The notes under the pieces are model-generated. The model was given only the letters and a program-made list of their open reading frames with translations, did no database searches and was not told where the DNA came from. From positions 1 through 16,569 of the forward strand of contig JALSSM010000146.1 in the NCBI GenBank assembly GCA_026984275.1: 16,569 nucleotides of DNA, in the 5' to 3' direction. The DNA comes from Gammaproteobacteria bacterium (GTDB taxonomy: Bacteria; Pseudomonadota; Gammaproteobacteria; CAJXQU01). Every line of letters begins with the position of its first letter. Positions within the stretch are counted from its first letter, which is position 1. Both the position numbers and the translations under genes were made by a program. Shown piece by piece: positions 1 through 8,860 of this stretch.

Positions 1-2193
1 GCCTCGAGCACCAGAATCAGCCATCATGTAGATAGAATTAAATGAAGCCTGTTTAACTTCATTTCCTTCCGCATCGGTTACTGTTTCAGAACCAAGCTCA
101 TCCATCATAGCCTTGGCAACCTGATCATTGGTGTGAGACCAGATATCAACAACCTTATTATAGCGTTCGCCATTCGTCACCAGACCGTTGGCATACTGAT
201 CTTCAATTTCCCGAACACCGGCCTCTGCCTGCTGCATAATCTCTGGCTTAGATTCAGGAACAACCATGTCTCCAATACAAATAGAAACACCTGATCTCGT
301 CGCCATTTTAAAACCTTTATACATGAGCTGATCAGCAAAAATAACCGTATCTTTCACGTCCAGTTCACGGTAGCAACTGTTAATCAGATTGGAGATGGCC
401 TTCTTATTCATCTCACGATTGACGAGATCAAAAGAAAGACCTTCTGGTAAAATTTCAGACAACATGGCCCGGCCGACAGTTGTATCTATCAGACGTGTCT
501 CAGTCTCCTTCTCCCCATCAACAAATTTTGTTTCGTTGATTCTAACTTTCACTTTTGCATGAAGACTGACGGCATGCGATTCATATGCACGAATGACTTC
601 TTGAAGATTGGCAAAGATCATCCCTTCACCTTTCGCCCCAATTGACTCACGCGTCATATAATAGAGACCCAGCACCACATCCTGAGAAGGAACGATAATG
701 GGATCACCGTTAGCGGGTGATAACACATTGTTGGTGGACATCATTAATGTCCGTGCTTCCAATTGCGCTTCGATCGATAAAGGTACGTGAACCGCCATCT
801 GGTCACCGTCAAAGTCGGCATTGAACGCTGTACAAACCAGAGGGTGTAGCTGGATCGCTTTACCTTCTATCAGCGTTGGCTCGAAAGCCTGTATGCCCAG
901 ACGATGAAGTGTCGGTGCGCGATTCAGCATCACCGGATGCTCACGGATCACATCTTCAAGAATATCCCAGACTTCTGGTCCTTCACGCTCCACCGCTTTT
1001 TTCGCCGCCTTAATTGTCGTCGCAATGCCCAGTCTTTCAAGTTTGCTGAAAATAAAAGGTTTGAATAATTCAAGTGCCATTTTTTTGGGCAGACCACATT
1101 GGTGCAGACGTAAAGTTGGCCCCACGACAATGACAGAACGACCAGAATAATCGACACGTTTTCCTAGCAAGTTCTGACGGAATCGGCCTTGCTTACCTTT
1201 GATCATGTCGGCCAGAGATTTCAGTGGCAGTTTATTTGTGCCTGTAATCGCACGACCACGACGTCCATTATCAAGCAGGGCGTCGACAGATTCCTGCAAC
1301 ATACGTTTTTCATTTCGGACAATAATATCCGGCGCACTCAGATCGAGCAGACGTTTCAAACGATTATTCCTGTTAATAACACGTCGATACAGATCATTCA
1401 GATCTGACGTCGCAAAACGCCCTCCATCGAGAGGGACTAAAGGCCGCAACTCAGGAGGCAGAACAGGTAATACTCTCAGAATCATCCACTCAGGTTTATT
1501 ACCAGAATGCACAAACGCTTCCATTAACTTCAGACGTTTGGTCATTTTTTTCAGTTTCGTTTCTGAAGTCGTTGTGGGTAGTGCTTCCCGAATTGTTTTA
1601 ATTTCCTCGGCAAGATCAAGATCGTTCAAGAGATCAAGAACCGCTTCTGCACCCATTTTTGCAGTAAAATCATCACCAAATTCTTCCAGTGCATCGAGGT
1701 AATTTTCTTCAGATAACAACTGTCCCATTTCAAGACCCGTCATTCCCGGATCAACAACCACAAAGGCTTCAAAGTAGAGAATTCGTTCAATATCTCTCAG
1801 GGTCATATCCAGCAACAGGCCCATTCTGGAGGGTAATGACTTCAGGAACCAGATGTGTGCTACTGGACTTGCAAGATCAATATGTCCCATTCGATCACGA
1901 CGGACTTTGGCCTTGGTGACTTCAACACCACATTTTTCACAAACCACACCACGATGTTTCAATCGCTTGTATTTACCACAAAGACATTCATAGTCTTTAA
2001 CCGGACCAAATGTTTTGGCGCAAAACAGGCCATCACGCTCAGGCTTAAAGGTCCGATAGTTTATAGTTTCAGGTTTTTTTACCTCACCATAAGACCATGA
2101 ACGAATTTTTTCCGGCGAAGCCAGGCCAATACTGATCGCGTCGAAATCTTCGACGTGACTTTGTTGTCTGAGAAAATTTAATAAGTCTTTCAA
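1..2193 (-). CDS. rpoC: RNA polymerase beta' subunit, N-terminal 731 residues (partial, cut by window edge)
   Basis: This is the N-terminal half of beta', the largest subunit of RNA polymerase, which carries the catalytic magnesium site. The start is a TTG at 2193-2191, seven bases after a GGGAG ribosome-binding site. The nearby ATG is out of frame and hits a stop at once. Translation begins LKDLLNFLRQQ, matching the GTG-started MKDLLKFL of E. coli. The zinc finger is visible near residues 70-88 (CLCGKYKRLKHRG...CEKCG). The catalytic NADFDGD motif puts aspartates at 460, 462 and 464, the same numbers as in E. coli. The last complete residues are MMADSGARG, and exactly 731 codons fit before base 1. 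No termination signal is seen in the 58-base gap after rpoB, so the two genes should be cotranscribed. The rest of the gene is at the opposite end of the window. Identification is certain. Confidence 0.98.
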   Translation of the reverse strand, partial: MKDLLNFLRQQSHVEDFDAISIGLASPEKIRSWSYGEVKKPETINYRTFKPERDGLFCAKTFGPVKDYECLCGKYKRLKHRGVVCEKCGVEVTKAKVRRDRMGHIDLASPVAHIWFLKSLPSRMGLLLDMTLRDIERILYFEAFVVVDPGMTGLEMGQLLSEENYLDALEEFGDDFTAKMGAEAVLDLLNDLDLAEEIKTIREALPTTTSETKLKKMTKRLKLMEAFVHSGNKPEWMILRVLPVLPPELRPLVPLDGGRFATSDLNDLYRRVINRNNRLKRLLDLSAPDIIVRNEKRMLQESVDALLDNGRRGRAITGTNKLPLKSLADMIKGKQGRFRQNLLGKRVDYSGRSVIVVGPTLRLHQCGLPKKMALELFKPFIFSKLERLGIATTIKAAKKAVEREGPEVWDILEDVIREHPVMLNRAPTLHRLGIQAFEPTLIEGKAIQLHPLVCTAFNADFDGDQMAVHVPLSIEAQLEARTLMMSTNNVLSPANGDPIIVPSQDVVLGLYYMTRESIGAKGEGMIFANLQEVIRAYESHAVSLHAKVKVRINETKFVDGEKETETRLIDTTVGRAMLSEILPEGLSFDLVNREMNKKAISNLINSCYRELDVKDTVIFADQLMYKGFKMATRSGVSICIGDMVVPESKPEIMQQAEAGVREIEDQYANGLVTNGERYNKVVDIWSHTNDQVAKAMMDELGSETVTDAEGNEVKQASFNSIYMMADSGARG

Positions 2194-2251
2194 GTCATTG
2201 CTCCCATTTGAGGGCTAAAATTATGTATTCGGGCCCATTCCAGTCATCTGC

Positions 2252-5200
2252 TTAGTCGCGGCGCTCAAGTTCAATATCAATACTCAGAGATCGGATCTCT
2301 TTAAGTAATACATTGAACGATTCCGGCATTCCCGCTTCCATATAGTGGTTACCGTCGACAATATTCTTATACATTTTGGTTCGACCCTGAACATCGTCGG
2401 ACTTCACTGTTAGCATTTCCTGCAAGGTGTAGGATGCACCATAAGCTTCAAGTGCCCAGACTTCCATCTCACCGAAACGCTGACCACCGAATTGTGCTTT
2501 ACCACCCAGTGGTTGTTGAGTGACGAGACTGTATGGCCCTGTTGAACGTGCATGCATCTTGTCGTCAACAAGGTGATTCAGTTTTAACATGTACATATAA
2601 CCGACTGTCACAGGTCGTTCAAACTTCTCACCCGTCTGGCCATCATACAATGTCATCTGACCACTTCGTGGCAGATCAGCCAATTCAAGCATATCCTTAA
2701 TATCTTCTTCCGTAGCACCATCGAAAACCGGTGTCGCCATCGGCACACCACCTCTCAGATTGTTTGCCATGGTCAGAATTTCTTCATCCGAAAATTCCTT
2801 TAAGCCTTCTTTCTTTCCGGTCTTGTTATAGACCGAATCAAGAAATTTCCTGAGTTCTGTAATCTTGGTTTGTGCATCCAGCATACGACCAATCTTGAGC
2901 CCCAGACCTTTTGCAGCAAAACCAAGGTGTGTCTCAAGTACCTGACCAATATTCATACGAGACGGAACACCCAGAGGATTCAAAACAATATCGACGGGTG
3001 TGCCATCTTCCATGTGTGGCATATCTTCGACAGGGACAATATTAGAAATAACACCTTTATTACCATGACGACCAGCCATTTTGTCACCCGGCTGTGTAAC
3101 ACGACGTACGGCCATGTAGACCTTGATCATTTTCAGAACGCCCGGTGCCAGATCATCACCACTGGTCAGTTTGATTCGTTTTTCTTCGAAGAGCTTTTCG
3201 AACGCAACTTTCTGTTCTTCTATTTGAGCCGCGGCACTTTCAAGTTCTTCGTTAGCCTTGTCTTTTTCAAGACTGATCTCGAACCATTTCTCTCTTTCCA
3301 GGTCAGCGAGATAATCTTTTGTGATCTTGCTGCCTTTCTTCAACCCTTTAGGTCCTTTACTGGCAACAGAACCGATCAACAGTTTCTCAACACGCTGGTA
3401 AACATCTTCAACAACGATTCTTAATTGGTCATCGAGATCTTTTCTTACTCGGGCCAATTCAGATTTTTCGATAGAAAGAGCACGCGCATCTTTTTCTACG
3501 CCATCACGGGTAAACACTTGAACATCGATAATCGTTCCACTTTTACCTGAAGATACTCGTAAAGATGTATCCTTCACATCCGCTGCTTTTTCACCAAAGA
3601 TTGCACGCAGAAGTTTTTCTTCAGGAGTCAGCTGTGTCTCACCTTTCGGGGTAACTTTACCCACCAGAATGTCACCCGGTTGAACTTTTGCACCGATATA
3701 AACAATACCGGATTCATCCAGTTTAGACAGTGCACTTTCACTCACATTCGGGATATCGCCAGAGATTTCTTCCGCACCCAGTTTTGTATCACGAGCAACA
3801 CAGGTCAACTCTTCAATATGGATGCTGGTATAACGATCTTCCTGAACGACTCGCTCCGATATCAGAATCGAATCCTCAAAGTTATAACCGTTCCACGGCA
3901 TGAAAGCGACCAGCATATTCTGTCCCAGCGCTAATTCGCCCATATCAGTAGAAGGGCCATCTGCAAGAACATCACCACGTGAAATTTTATCACCGAGAGA
4001 AACCAGTGGTCTCTGATTGATACAGGTATTCTGGTTAGAACGCGTGTATTTAGTCAGATTATAGATATCGACACCTGACTCACCCGCTTCTGTCTCCTTA
4101 TCATTAACACGAACCACGATACGGCCTGCATCGACTGAATCAATGATGCCACCACGTTTAGCAACAACTGTGACACCTGAGTCACGGGCAACGGCGAGCT
4201 CCATGCCTGTACCAGACAATGGTTTTTCAGCTTTCAATACTGGAACAGCCTGACGCTGCATGTTCGATCCCATCAAGGCACGGTTCGCATCATCATGTTC
4301 AAGGAATGGGATTAATGATGCCGCCACAGAAACAATCTGACGTGGAGAAACATCCATATAATCAACTTTGTCAGGTGAGGAAAGTGTGGTGTCATTCAGA
4401 TGACGACAAGGAACCAGATCTTCCGTCATCTTGCCTTTGCTATCGGTAACTGCGTTTGCCTGTGCGATAACATATTGGCCTTCTTCGATCGCTGAAAGGT
4501 ATTCAACCTCATCAGTCACCTTTCCATTTTTGACCTTGCGATAAGGTGTTTCCAGGAAACCATACTGATTCGTTCTGGCATAGATCGCCAGTGAGTTAAT
4601 CAGACCAATGTTTGGACCTTCAGGTGTTTCGATTGGACAAACGCGACCATAATGCGTTGGATGTACGTCACGGACTTCAAAGCCTGCACGTTCTCTGGTC
4701 AAACCACCAGGGCCTAATGCCGAAACACGACGTTTGTGTGTGACTTCTGATAATGGATTGTTCTGATCCATAAATTGCGAAAGCTGACTGGAACCAAAAA
4801 ATTCTTTTACAACAGCAGAAACGGGTCGTGCATTGATCAGCTCCTGTGGCATATAGCCTTCAGAATCAGCAAGTGTCAGGCGTTCCCTGACTGCACGTTC
4901 AACTCGCACAAGACCGACACGGAACTGGTTTTCTGCCATTTCGCCAACACTTCGAACACGTCGGTTTCCAAGATGATCGATATCATCAACCGTACCGTTA
5001 CCATTTCTGATATCGATCAGGGTCAGCAGTACATCGGTAATATCCTCTTTTGAAAGTACGCCTTCACCTTCAATTTCGTCACGCCCCAGACGACGATTAA
5101 ATTTCATTCGTCCTACCGCCGATAAATCGTAGCGATCACTGGTAAAAAATAAGTTCTTGAATAAATTCTCTGCAGAATCCTTAGTCGGCGGCTCGCCTGG

Positions 5201-6331
5201 GCGCATCATTCGATAGATTTCCACCTGAGCTTCAAGTACTGATTTACTCGGATCAATCTTTAAGGTATCTGAAATATACGGTCCACGGTTGAGTTCGTTG
5301 GTATAAATCGTTTCAAATTTCTTAATCTTGGCATTTCTTAATGCTTCAAGAAGCTCTTCCGTAATCTCGGCATTAGCTTCACAAATCAACTCACCTGTTG
5401 ATTCATCCACAATTTCCTTGGCCATGATTTTTCCAAGCAAATACTCGGCAGGCACTGAAATACTCTTGAGTCCTGCTTTTTCAATTTGTCGGATATGCCG
5501 GGCAGTGATCCTTTTTTCAGCTTCAACAAGTACCTTGCCTTTTTTATCGACCAGATCGAATGACAGGATTTCACCGCGCAGTCGATCAGAAACCAGGGCC
5601 ATTGAATAGCCTTCTTTCTCTTCTTTAAATTCTGTGTTCTCAAAGAACATCTCAAGGATATCCTGGTTATTGTAACCAAGCGCTCTTAACAGAATTGTTG
5701 CAGGGATCTTGCGACGACGATCTATTCTGACGTAGACATAATCTTTTGGATCGAATTCAAAATCCAGCCATGAACCACGGTACGGAATAACTCGTGCTGA
5801 AAATAACAGCTTTCCGGATGAATGAGTTTTGCCTTTATCGTGATCGAAAAACACACCTGGCGATCGATGTAGCTGAGAAACGATAACACGCTCTGTCCCA
5901 TTGATCACAAACGTACCGTTATCTGTCATCAGAGGCAATTCGCCCATGTAGACTTCCTGTTCTTTGATATCCTTTACCTTCTTGGCCGCACCAGATTCTT
6001 TATCATAAATAACCAGTCGACACTTAACTCGCAATGATGAAGCATAGGTTAATCCCCGCACCTGACATTCCTTGACATCAAAGACAGGTTTACCGAGGCG
6101 ATAACTAACGTATTCCAGTAATGCAAATCCAGAATGACTAACGATTGGAAATACAGATTTGAATGCTGCGTGTAATCCCACATTTTCCCGTTCTTCAGGA
6201 TTTTTGTCTGCCTGTAAAAACTTGCGGAATGACTCGATCTGAGTAGCGAGTAAATAAGGAACTTCCATTACAGCCTGTTCCTTGCCGAAGACCTTACGAA
6301 TACGCTTTTTCTCAGTATATGAATATGCCAT
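2252..6331 (-). CDS. rpoB: RNA polymerase beta subunit
   Basis: This is the full-length beta subunit of DNA-directed RNA polymerase (1359 residues; E. coli has 1342). It forms one side of the catalytic cleft. The ATG start follows an AGAGGA ribosome-binding site and the stop is TAA. The rifampicin pocket is intact and of wild-type form: GSSQLSQFMDQNNPLSE is followed by THKRRVSALGPGG, with the equivalents of E. coli D516, H526 and S531 at 522, 532 and 537. The active-site segment GDKMAGRHGNKG lies near residues 1082-1093, with the K1065 equivalent at 1084. The C-terminus ends in LERRD. The gene follows rplL across 138 bases that contain an attenuator-like hairpin, and precedes rpoC by 58 bases. 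No frameshift or missing motif is seen. The sequence suggests rifampicin sensitivity, which is an inference. Confidence 0.99.
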   Translation of the reverse strand: MAYSYTEKKRIRKVFGKEQAVMEVPYLLATQIESFRKFLQADKNPEERENVGLHAAFKSVFPIVSHSGFALLEYVSYRLGKPVFDVKECQVRGLTYASSLRVKCRLVIYDKESGAAKKVKDIKEQEVYMGELPLMTDNGTFVINGTERVIVSQLHRSPGVFFDHDKGKTHSSGKLLFSARVIPYRGSWLDFEFDPKDYVYVRIDRRRKIPATILLRALGYNNQDILEMFFENTEFKEEKEGYSMALVSDRLRGEILSFDLVDKKGKVLVEAEKRITARHIRQIEKAGLKSISVPAEYLLGKIMAKEIVDESTGELICEANAEITEELLEALRNAKIKKFETIYTNELNRGPYISDTLKIDPSKSVLEAQVEIYRMMRPGEPPTKDSAENLFKNLFFTSDRYDLSAVGRMKFNRRLGRDEIEGEGVLSKEDITDVLLTLIDIRNGNGTVDDIDHLGNRRVRSVGEMAENQFRVGLVRVERAVRERLTLADSEGYMPQELINARPVSAVVKEFFGSSQLSQFMDQNNPLSEVTHKRRVSALGPGGLTRERAGFEVRDVHPTHYGRVCPIETPEGPNIGLINSLAIYARTNQYGFLETPYRKVKNGKVTDEVEYLSAIEEGQYVIAQANAVTDSKGKMTEDLVPCRHLNDTTLSSPDKVDYMDVSPRQIVSVAASLIPFLEHDDANRALMGSNMQRQAVPVLKAEKPLSGTGMELAVARDSGVTVVAKRGGIIDSVDAGRIVVRVNDKETEAGESGVDIYNLTKYTRSNQNTCINQRPLVSLGDKISRGDVLADGPSTDMGELALGQNMLVAFMPWNGYNFEDSILISERVVQEDRYTSIHIEELTCVARDTKLGAEEISGDIPNVSESALSKLDESGIVYIGAKVQPGDILVGKVTPKGETQLTPEEKLLRAIFGEKAADVKDTSLRVSSGKSGTIIDVQVFTRDGVEKDARALSIEKSELARVRKDLDDQLRIVVEDVYQRVEKLLIGSVASKGPKGLKKGSKITKDYLADLEREKWFEISLEKDKANEELESAAAQIEEQKVAFEKLFEEKRIKLTSGDDLAPGVLKMIKVYMAVRRVTQPGDKMAGRHGNKGVISNIVPVEDMPHMEDGTPVDIVLNPLGVPSRMNIGQVLETHLGFAAKGLGLKIGRMLDAQTKITELRKFLDSVYNKTGKKEGLKEFSDEEILTMANNLRGGVPMATPVFDGATEEDIKDMLELADLPRSGQMTLYDGQTGEKFERPVTVGYMYMLKLNHLVDDKMHARSTGPYSLVTQQPLGGKAQFGGQRFGEMEVWALEAYGASYTLQEMLTVKSDDVQGRTKMYKNIVDGNHYMEAGMPESFNVLLKEIRSLSIDIELERRD

Positions 6332-6410
6332 GATCGTCCTCTAAAAATAAGACTAATTTTACAAACTGCGCTATAAGGAGAATGATGTAATCAGCTTCCT
6401 GTAAAAGCGC

Positions 6411-6439
6411 AAAAAGGCTGGTGACAAAAGCCACCAGCC
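6411..6439 (-). terminator. rplL-rpoB attenuator (partial intrinsic terminator)
   Basis: On the minus strand the arms GGCTGGTG and CACCAGCC form a perfect 8-bp stem around an 8-nt loop (6439-6416), followed at once by five T (6415-6411). It begins 30 bases after the rplL stop. In E. coli a partial terminator between rplL and rpoB lowers polymerase-subunit expression relative to ribosomal proteins. Position and structure fit that role here. The short U-tract suits incomplete termination, and no promoter is obvious between it and rpoB. The read-through fraction cannot be read from sequence. Confidence 0.85.
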
Positions 6440-6469
6440 AAACTTATTACTCAGTAGCAGTAATAATAA

Positions 6470-6850
6470 TTACTTAAGCTCGACAGCAGCACCTGCTTCT
6501 TCGAGTTGTTTCTTGATATCTTCAGCTTCGTCTTTTGCCGCAGCTTCCTTAATAGTCGAAGGAACGCCCTCAACCATTTCTTTCGCTTCCTTAAGACCAA
6601 GACCCGTGATCGCACGAACAGCTTTGATCGCGCTAACTTTGTTATCGCCAAAGCTTGTCATCACAACATCAAACTCGTCTTTTTCTGCTGCAGCGGCACC
6701 TTCAGCACCACCCGCAGCGGCAACGGGAGCCGCCGCAACTGCAGCAGCAGATACACCAAATTTTTCTTCCATTGCTTCAACAAGTTCAACAACGTCCATT
6801 ACTGACATATTGGAAATCGCTTCCAGGATATCGTCTTTAGATACAGCCAT
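6470..6850 (-). CDS. rplL: 50S ribosomal protein L7/L12
   Basis: L7/L12 is the multi-copy stalk protein that recruits translation GTPases (EF-Tu, EF-G, IF2) to the 50S subunit and stimulates GTP hydrolysis. The product has 126 residues, close to the usual 120-130. The N-terminal dimerisation and L10-binding helices cover about 1-33. An Ala/Gly-rich hinge (AAAVAAAPVAAAGGAEGAAA) covers about 35-55. The globular C-terminal domain includes GLGLKEAKEMVEG, which contacts the GTPases. The start is an ATG after a GGAG ribosome-binding site, 49 bases downstream of rplJ, its partner in the L10(L12)n complex. Codons are typical of strong expression (GCT, GTT, GGT, GAA). The rplL-rpoB attenuator lies directly downstream. 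Confidence 0.98.
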   Translation of the reverse strand: MAVSKDDILEAISNMSVMDVVELVEAMEEKFGVSAAAVAAAPVAAAGGAEGAAAAEKDEFDVVMTSFGDNKVSAIKAVRAITGLGLKEAKEMVEGVPSTIKEAAAKDEAEDIKKQLEEAGAAVELK

Positions 6851-6899
6851 GATAAATACTCCGTAATAATTTATTAGTTAATTTGTAGCGTTCAGTTAA

Positions 6900-7427
6900 T
6901 TATGCAGCAGCCTGTTTTTGATCACGCACAGCAGCTATAGTCCGAACCAGTTTCGCATGAGGCTCATTCAACGTACGAACAAACTTCTCGATTGGTGCTT
7001 TCATAATTGCCATTGTCAGTGAAACTGCCTGATCATAAGTTGGCAGACTTGCAAGTGCTGCGATATCGCCCGGCTCAAGTAACTTGCCACTGATGGAAAC
7101 CATCTTAACGACAAGTTGGTCATTCTCCTTGGCGAAGTCTTTGATCACGCGCGCTGCCGCACCTGGATCTTCCTGTGAAAAAGCCAGAAGCAGCTGCCCT
7201 GTAAGACCATCCGACATACATGCGAAGTCAGTGTCCTCCAGTGCCCGCTTAGCAAGCGTATTTCGCACAACACGAAGATAAACCCCACCGTCGCGCGCCG
7301 CATTACGTAACTCTGTCATTTTCTCAACAGTCAGTCCGGCGTATTCCGCTGCAATTGCTGAATGCGAACTGGACGCGACATCTGCAACTTCCGCTACGAT
7401 TGCCTTTTTCTGTTCAAGATTAAGCAC
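6900..7427 (-). CDS. rplJ: 50S ribosomal protein L10
   Basis: L10 anchors L7/L12 dimers to 23S rRNA at the base of the ribosomal stalk. The L10-L12 complex also represses its own mRNA. The product has 175 residues against 165 in E. coli, and the sequence is clearly collinear: LNLEQKKAIVAEV near the N-terminus, MTELRNAARDGGVYLRVVRNTL in the RNA-binding domain, and a C-terminal helix for L12 dimers ending near RTIAAVRDQKQAAA. The start is GTG (7427-7425), eight bases after an AGGAG ribosome-binding site. No in-frame ATG near it gives a better start. The 290-base upstream leader contains the regulatory L10 site. The gene is followed by rplL after 49 bases. Confidence 0.97.
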   Translation of the reverse strand: MLNLEQKKAIVAEVADVASSSHSAIAAEYAGLTVEKMTELRNAARDGGVYLRVVRNTLAKRALEDTDFACMSDGLTGQLLLAFSQEDPGAAARVIKDFAKENDQLVVKMVSISGKLLEPGDIAALASLPTYDQAVSLTMAIMKAPIEKFVRTLNEPHAKLVRTIAAVRDQKQAAA

Positions 7428-7452
7428 GTTTATTTCTCCTGATTGGATGCCC

Positions 7453-7472
7453 TTAAAACCTTCCGGTTTTAA
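7453..7472 (-). promoter_or_regulatory. GNRA-capped hairpin just upstream of the rplJ ribosome-binding site
   Basis: On the minus strand TTAAAACC and GGTTTTAA form a perfect 8-bp stem capped by GGAA, a GNRA-type tetraloop. Two further U-G pairs could extend it. It ends 12 bases before the AGGAG of rplJ, so it lies at the 3' end of the L10 leader. The structure is seen directly. A part in translational control of rplJ is inference. Confidence 0.55.
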
Positions 7473-7561
7473 AATTCACCCGCTCCATAAATGCCCCGTT
7501 ATTTCATAAAAAATAAACGAGACCCATTTACGGCACCCTACAGAGTATTGTCTGTTTTGGA

Positions 7562-7640
7562 TCACCGTCTGCGCAGGGCAGACATAAATCTGATTAAGTT
7601 TGGCAAACCATAAAAAAGTCTGCCTCACCCCTGCGGTCTT
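7562..7640 (-). promoter_or_regulatory. L10 leader: binding site for the L10-L12 complex
   Basis: The rplA-rplJ gap contains the conserved parts of the gammaproteobacterial rplJ leader: AGACCGCAGG at 7639-7630, ACTTAATC in the middle (7599-7592), and CCTGCGCAGACGGTGA at 7577-7562. The outer blocks pair (GCAGGG with CCCTGC, ACCG with CGGT). They match the order of the E. coli leader as I remember it. In E. coli, L10-L12 binding here represses translation of rplJ and rplL. An extra arm is visible: GGCAGAC (7624-7618) pairs with GTCTGCC (7583-7577), enclosing a small GTTT/AAAC stem. The assignment rests on motif recall and was not tested by a covariance search. Confidence 0.75.
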
Positions 7641-7717
7641 TGACGACTATCTGATCTGTTTTTGATCGGATAGCCCAAAGTTCTTTTCCCTGCCCATTGT
7701 TTTATTGGGCAGATTAC

Positions 7718-8413
7718 TTATTCGGAAATTGACGCTGTATCGATTTCCAAACCTGGTCCCATCGTACTGCTGATAGAAACCTTTTTAAAATATACACCTT
7801 TCGCAGCGCTGGGTTTGGCTTTTTTGAGATCCGCCATGACAGCCCCAAGATTTTCATTCAATGCTTTGACATCAAAAGACAACTTGCCAATTGTGCAATG
7901 AATAATCCCGCCTTTTTCAGTTCTATACTGAACCTGGCCACCTTTAGCATTTTTAACAGCGGTTGCCACATCAGGTGTTACGGTTCCAACTTTTGGATTT
8001 GGCATCAGTCCACGTGGACCAAGCACAGTTCCTAGTTGACCAACGACACGCATAGCCTCTGGTGCGGCGACGACCACATCAAAATCCATCATGCCTTTTT
8101 TAATTTCATCTGCCAGATCATCCATTCCGACCAGATCAGCACCAGCGGCTTTAGCAGCATCTGCTTTTTCTCCATCGGCAAACACAGCAACACGGACAGT
8201 CTTACCTGTACCATTTGGCAAAACGGTTGATCCACGAACATTCTGATCGGACTTTTTGGGATCGATGCCGAGGTTAACTGAAATATCAACGCCTTCGTCA
8301 AACTTAACCGTTGAGACATCTTTCAGAATCTGCAAGGCTTCTTCAACTGGATAAGTTTTTCCAGCCTCTACTTTCTCGGCAATCATCTTTGCACGTTTTG
8401 TTAATTTAGCCAT
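7718..8413 (-). CDS. rplA: 50S ribosomal protein L1
   Basis: L1 forms the mobile L1 stalk of the 50S subunit, which helps release deacylated tRNA from the E site. It is also the translational repressor of the rplK-rplA mRNA. The product has 231 residues (E. coli 234). It begins MAKLTKRAKMIAEKVEAGKTY and carries the diagnostic GPRGLMPNPKVGTVT segment around residues 133-147. The ATG shares its A with the rplK stop (TAATG), so translation is probably coupled to rplK. The stop is a TAA at 7720-7718. The next gene, rplJ, is separated by the 290-base leader region, where a new regulatory unit begins. Confidence 0.98.
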   Translation of the reverse strand: MAKLTKRAKMIAEKVEAGKTYPVEEALQILKDVSTVKFDEGVDISVNLGIDPKKSDQNVRGSTVLPNGTGKTVRVAVFADGEKADAAKAAGADLVGMDDLADEIKKGMMDFDVVVAAPEAMRVVGQLGTVLGPRGLMPNPKVGTVTPDVATAVKNAKGGQVQYRTEKGGIIHCTIGKLSFDVKALNENLGAVMADLKKAKPSAAKGVYFKKVSISSTMGPGLEIDTASISE

Positions 8414-8847
8414 TAGTTAACACCCTCCGTCTCAATCCCCATGCTACGGGCTGTACCAGCTATCGTACGTACCGCCGCATCCATGTCGGCTGCTGTCAAA
8501 TCAGGCTCTTTTGCTGTCGCGATCTCTTCGAGCTGTGCACGAGTTAATTTACCGACCTTGTCGGTATTCGGAGTACCACTGCCTTTTTTCAGACCCGCAG
8601 CTTTCAGGATCAGCACGGCGGCAGGCGGTGTTTTACTGATAAAAGTAAAACTTCTATCAGCATAGACAGTAATGACAACTGGAATTGGCAATCCTGGTTC
8701 AGTGCCCTGTGTTTGTGCATTAAATGCTTTGCAGAACTCCATGATATTAACACCATGCTGACCTAGAGCAGGACCTACCGGTGGACTTGGGTTGGCCTGA
8801 CCAGCAGGCACTTGTAACTTGATATAGGCTTCTATTTTCTTAGCCAC
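8413..8847 (-). CDS. rplK: 50S ribosomal protein L11
   Basis: L11 binds the GTPase-associated centre of 23S rRNA together with the L10 stalk, and is needed for RelA sensing of uncharged tRNA. I chose the GTG at 8847-8845 as start. It gives VAKKIEAYIKLQVPAGQANPSPPVGPALGQ, aligned with E. coli MAKKVQAYVKLQ, and follows a good GGGGAG ribosome-binding site. An in-frame ATG seven codons upstream (8868) would place the initiation region inside a hairpin and lacks a clear site. The product is 144 residues (E. coli 142). The N-terminal PPVGPALGQHGVNIMEFCKAFN, a thiostrepton and methylation region, and the C-terminal rRNA-binding domain ending GTARSMGIETEG are intact. The stop overlaps the rplA start by one base. 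Confidence 0.96.
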   Translation of the reverse strand: MAKKIEAYIKLQVPAGQANPSPPVGPALGQHGVNIMEFCKAFNAQTQGTEPGLPIPVVITVYADRSFTFISKTPPAAVLILKAAGLKKGSGTPNTDKVGKLTRAQLEEIATAKEPDLTAADMDAAVRTIAGTARSMGIETEGVN

Positions 8848-8860
8848 TTCTCTTCTCCCC

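Noticed and set aside
1199..1702. Plus-strand reading frames of 60-180 codons, here and opposite rpoB, rplL, tuf and fusA
   Set aside because: They lie antisense to strongly conserved genes, match no family I know, and lack ribosome-binding sites of their own. They are shadow frames.
7647..7673. 10-bp hairpin CTATC...GATAG in the rplA-rplJ gap
   Set aside because: In the transcribed (minus) orientation it has a C-A mismatch in the middle of the stem and no U-tract. It is possibly an outer part of the L10 leader, but support is too weak for a separate call.
7690..7712. Hairpin CTGCCCA/TGGGCAG just after rplA as an intrinsic terminator
   Set aside because: It has a 7-bp stem with a 9-nt loop, but on the minus strand it is followed by GGAAAAG and not a U-tract. 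It may be a processing or stability hairpin.
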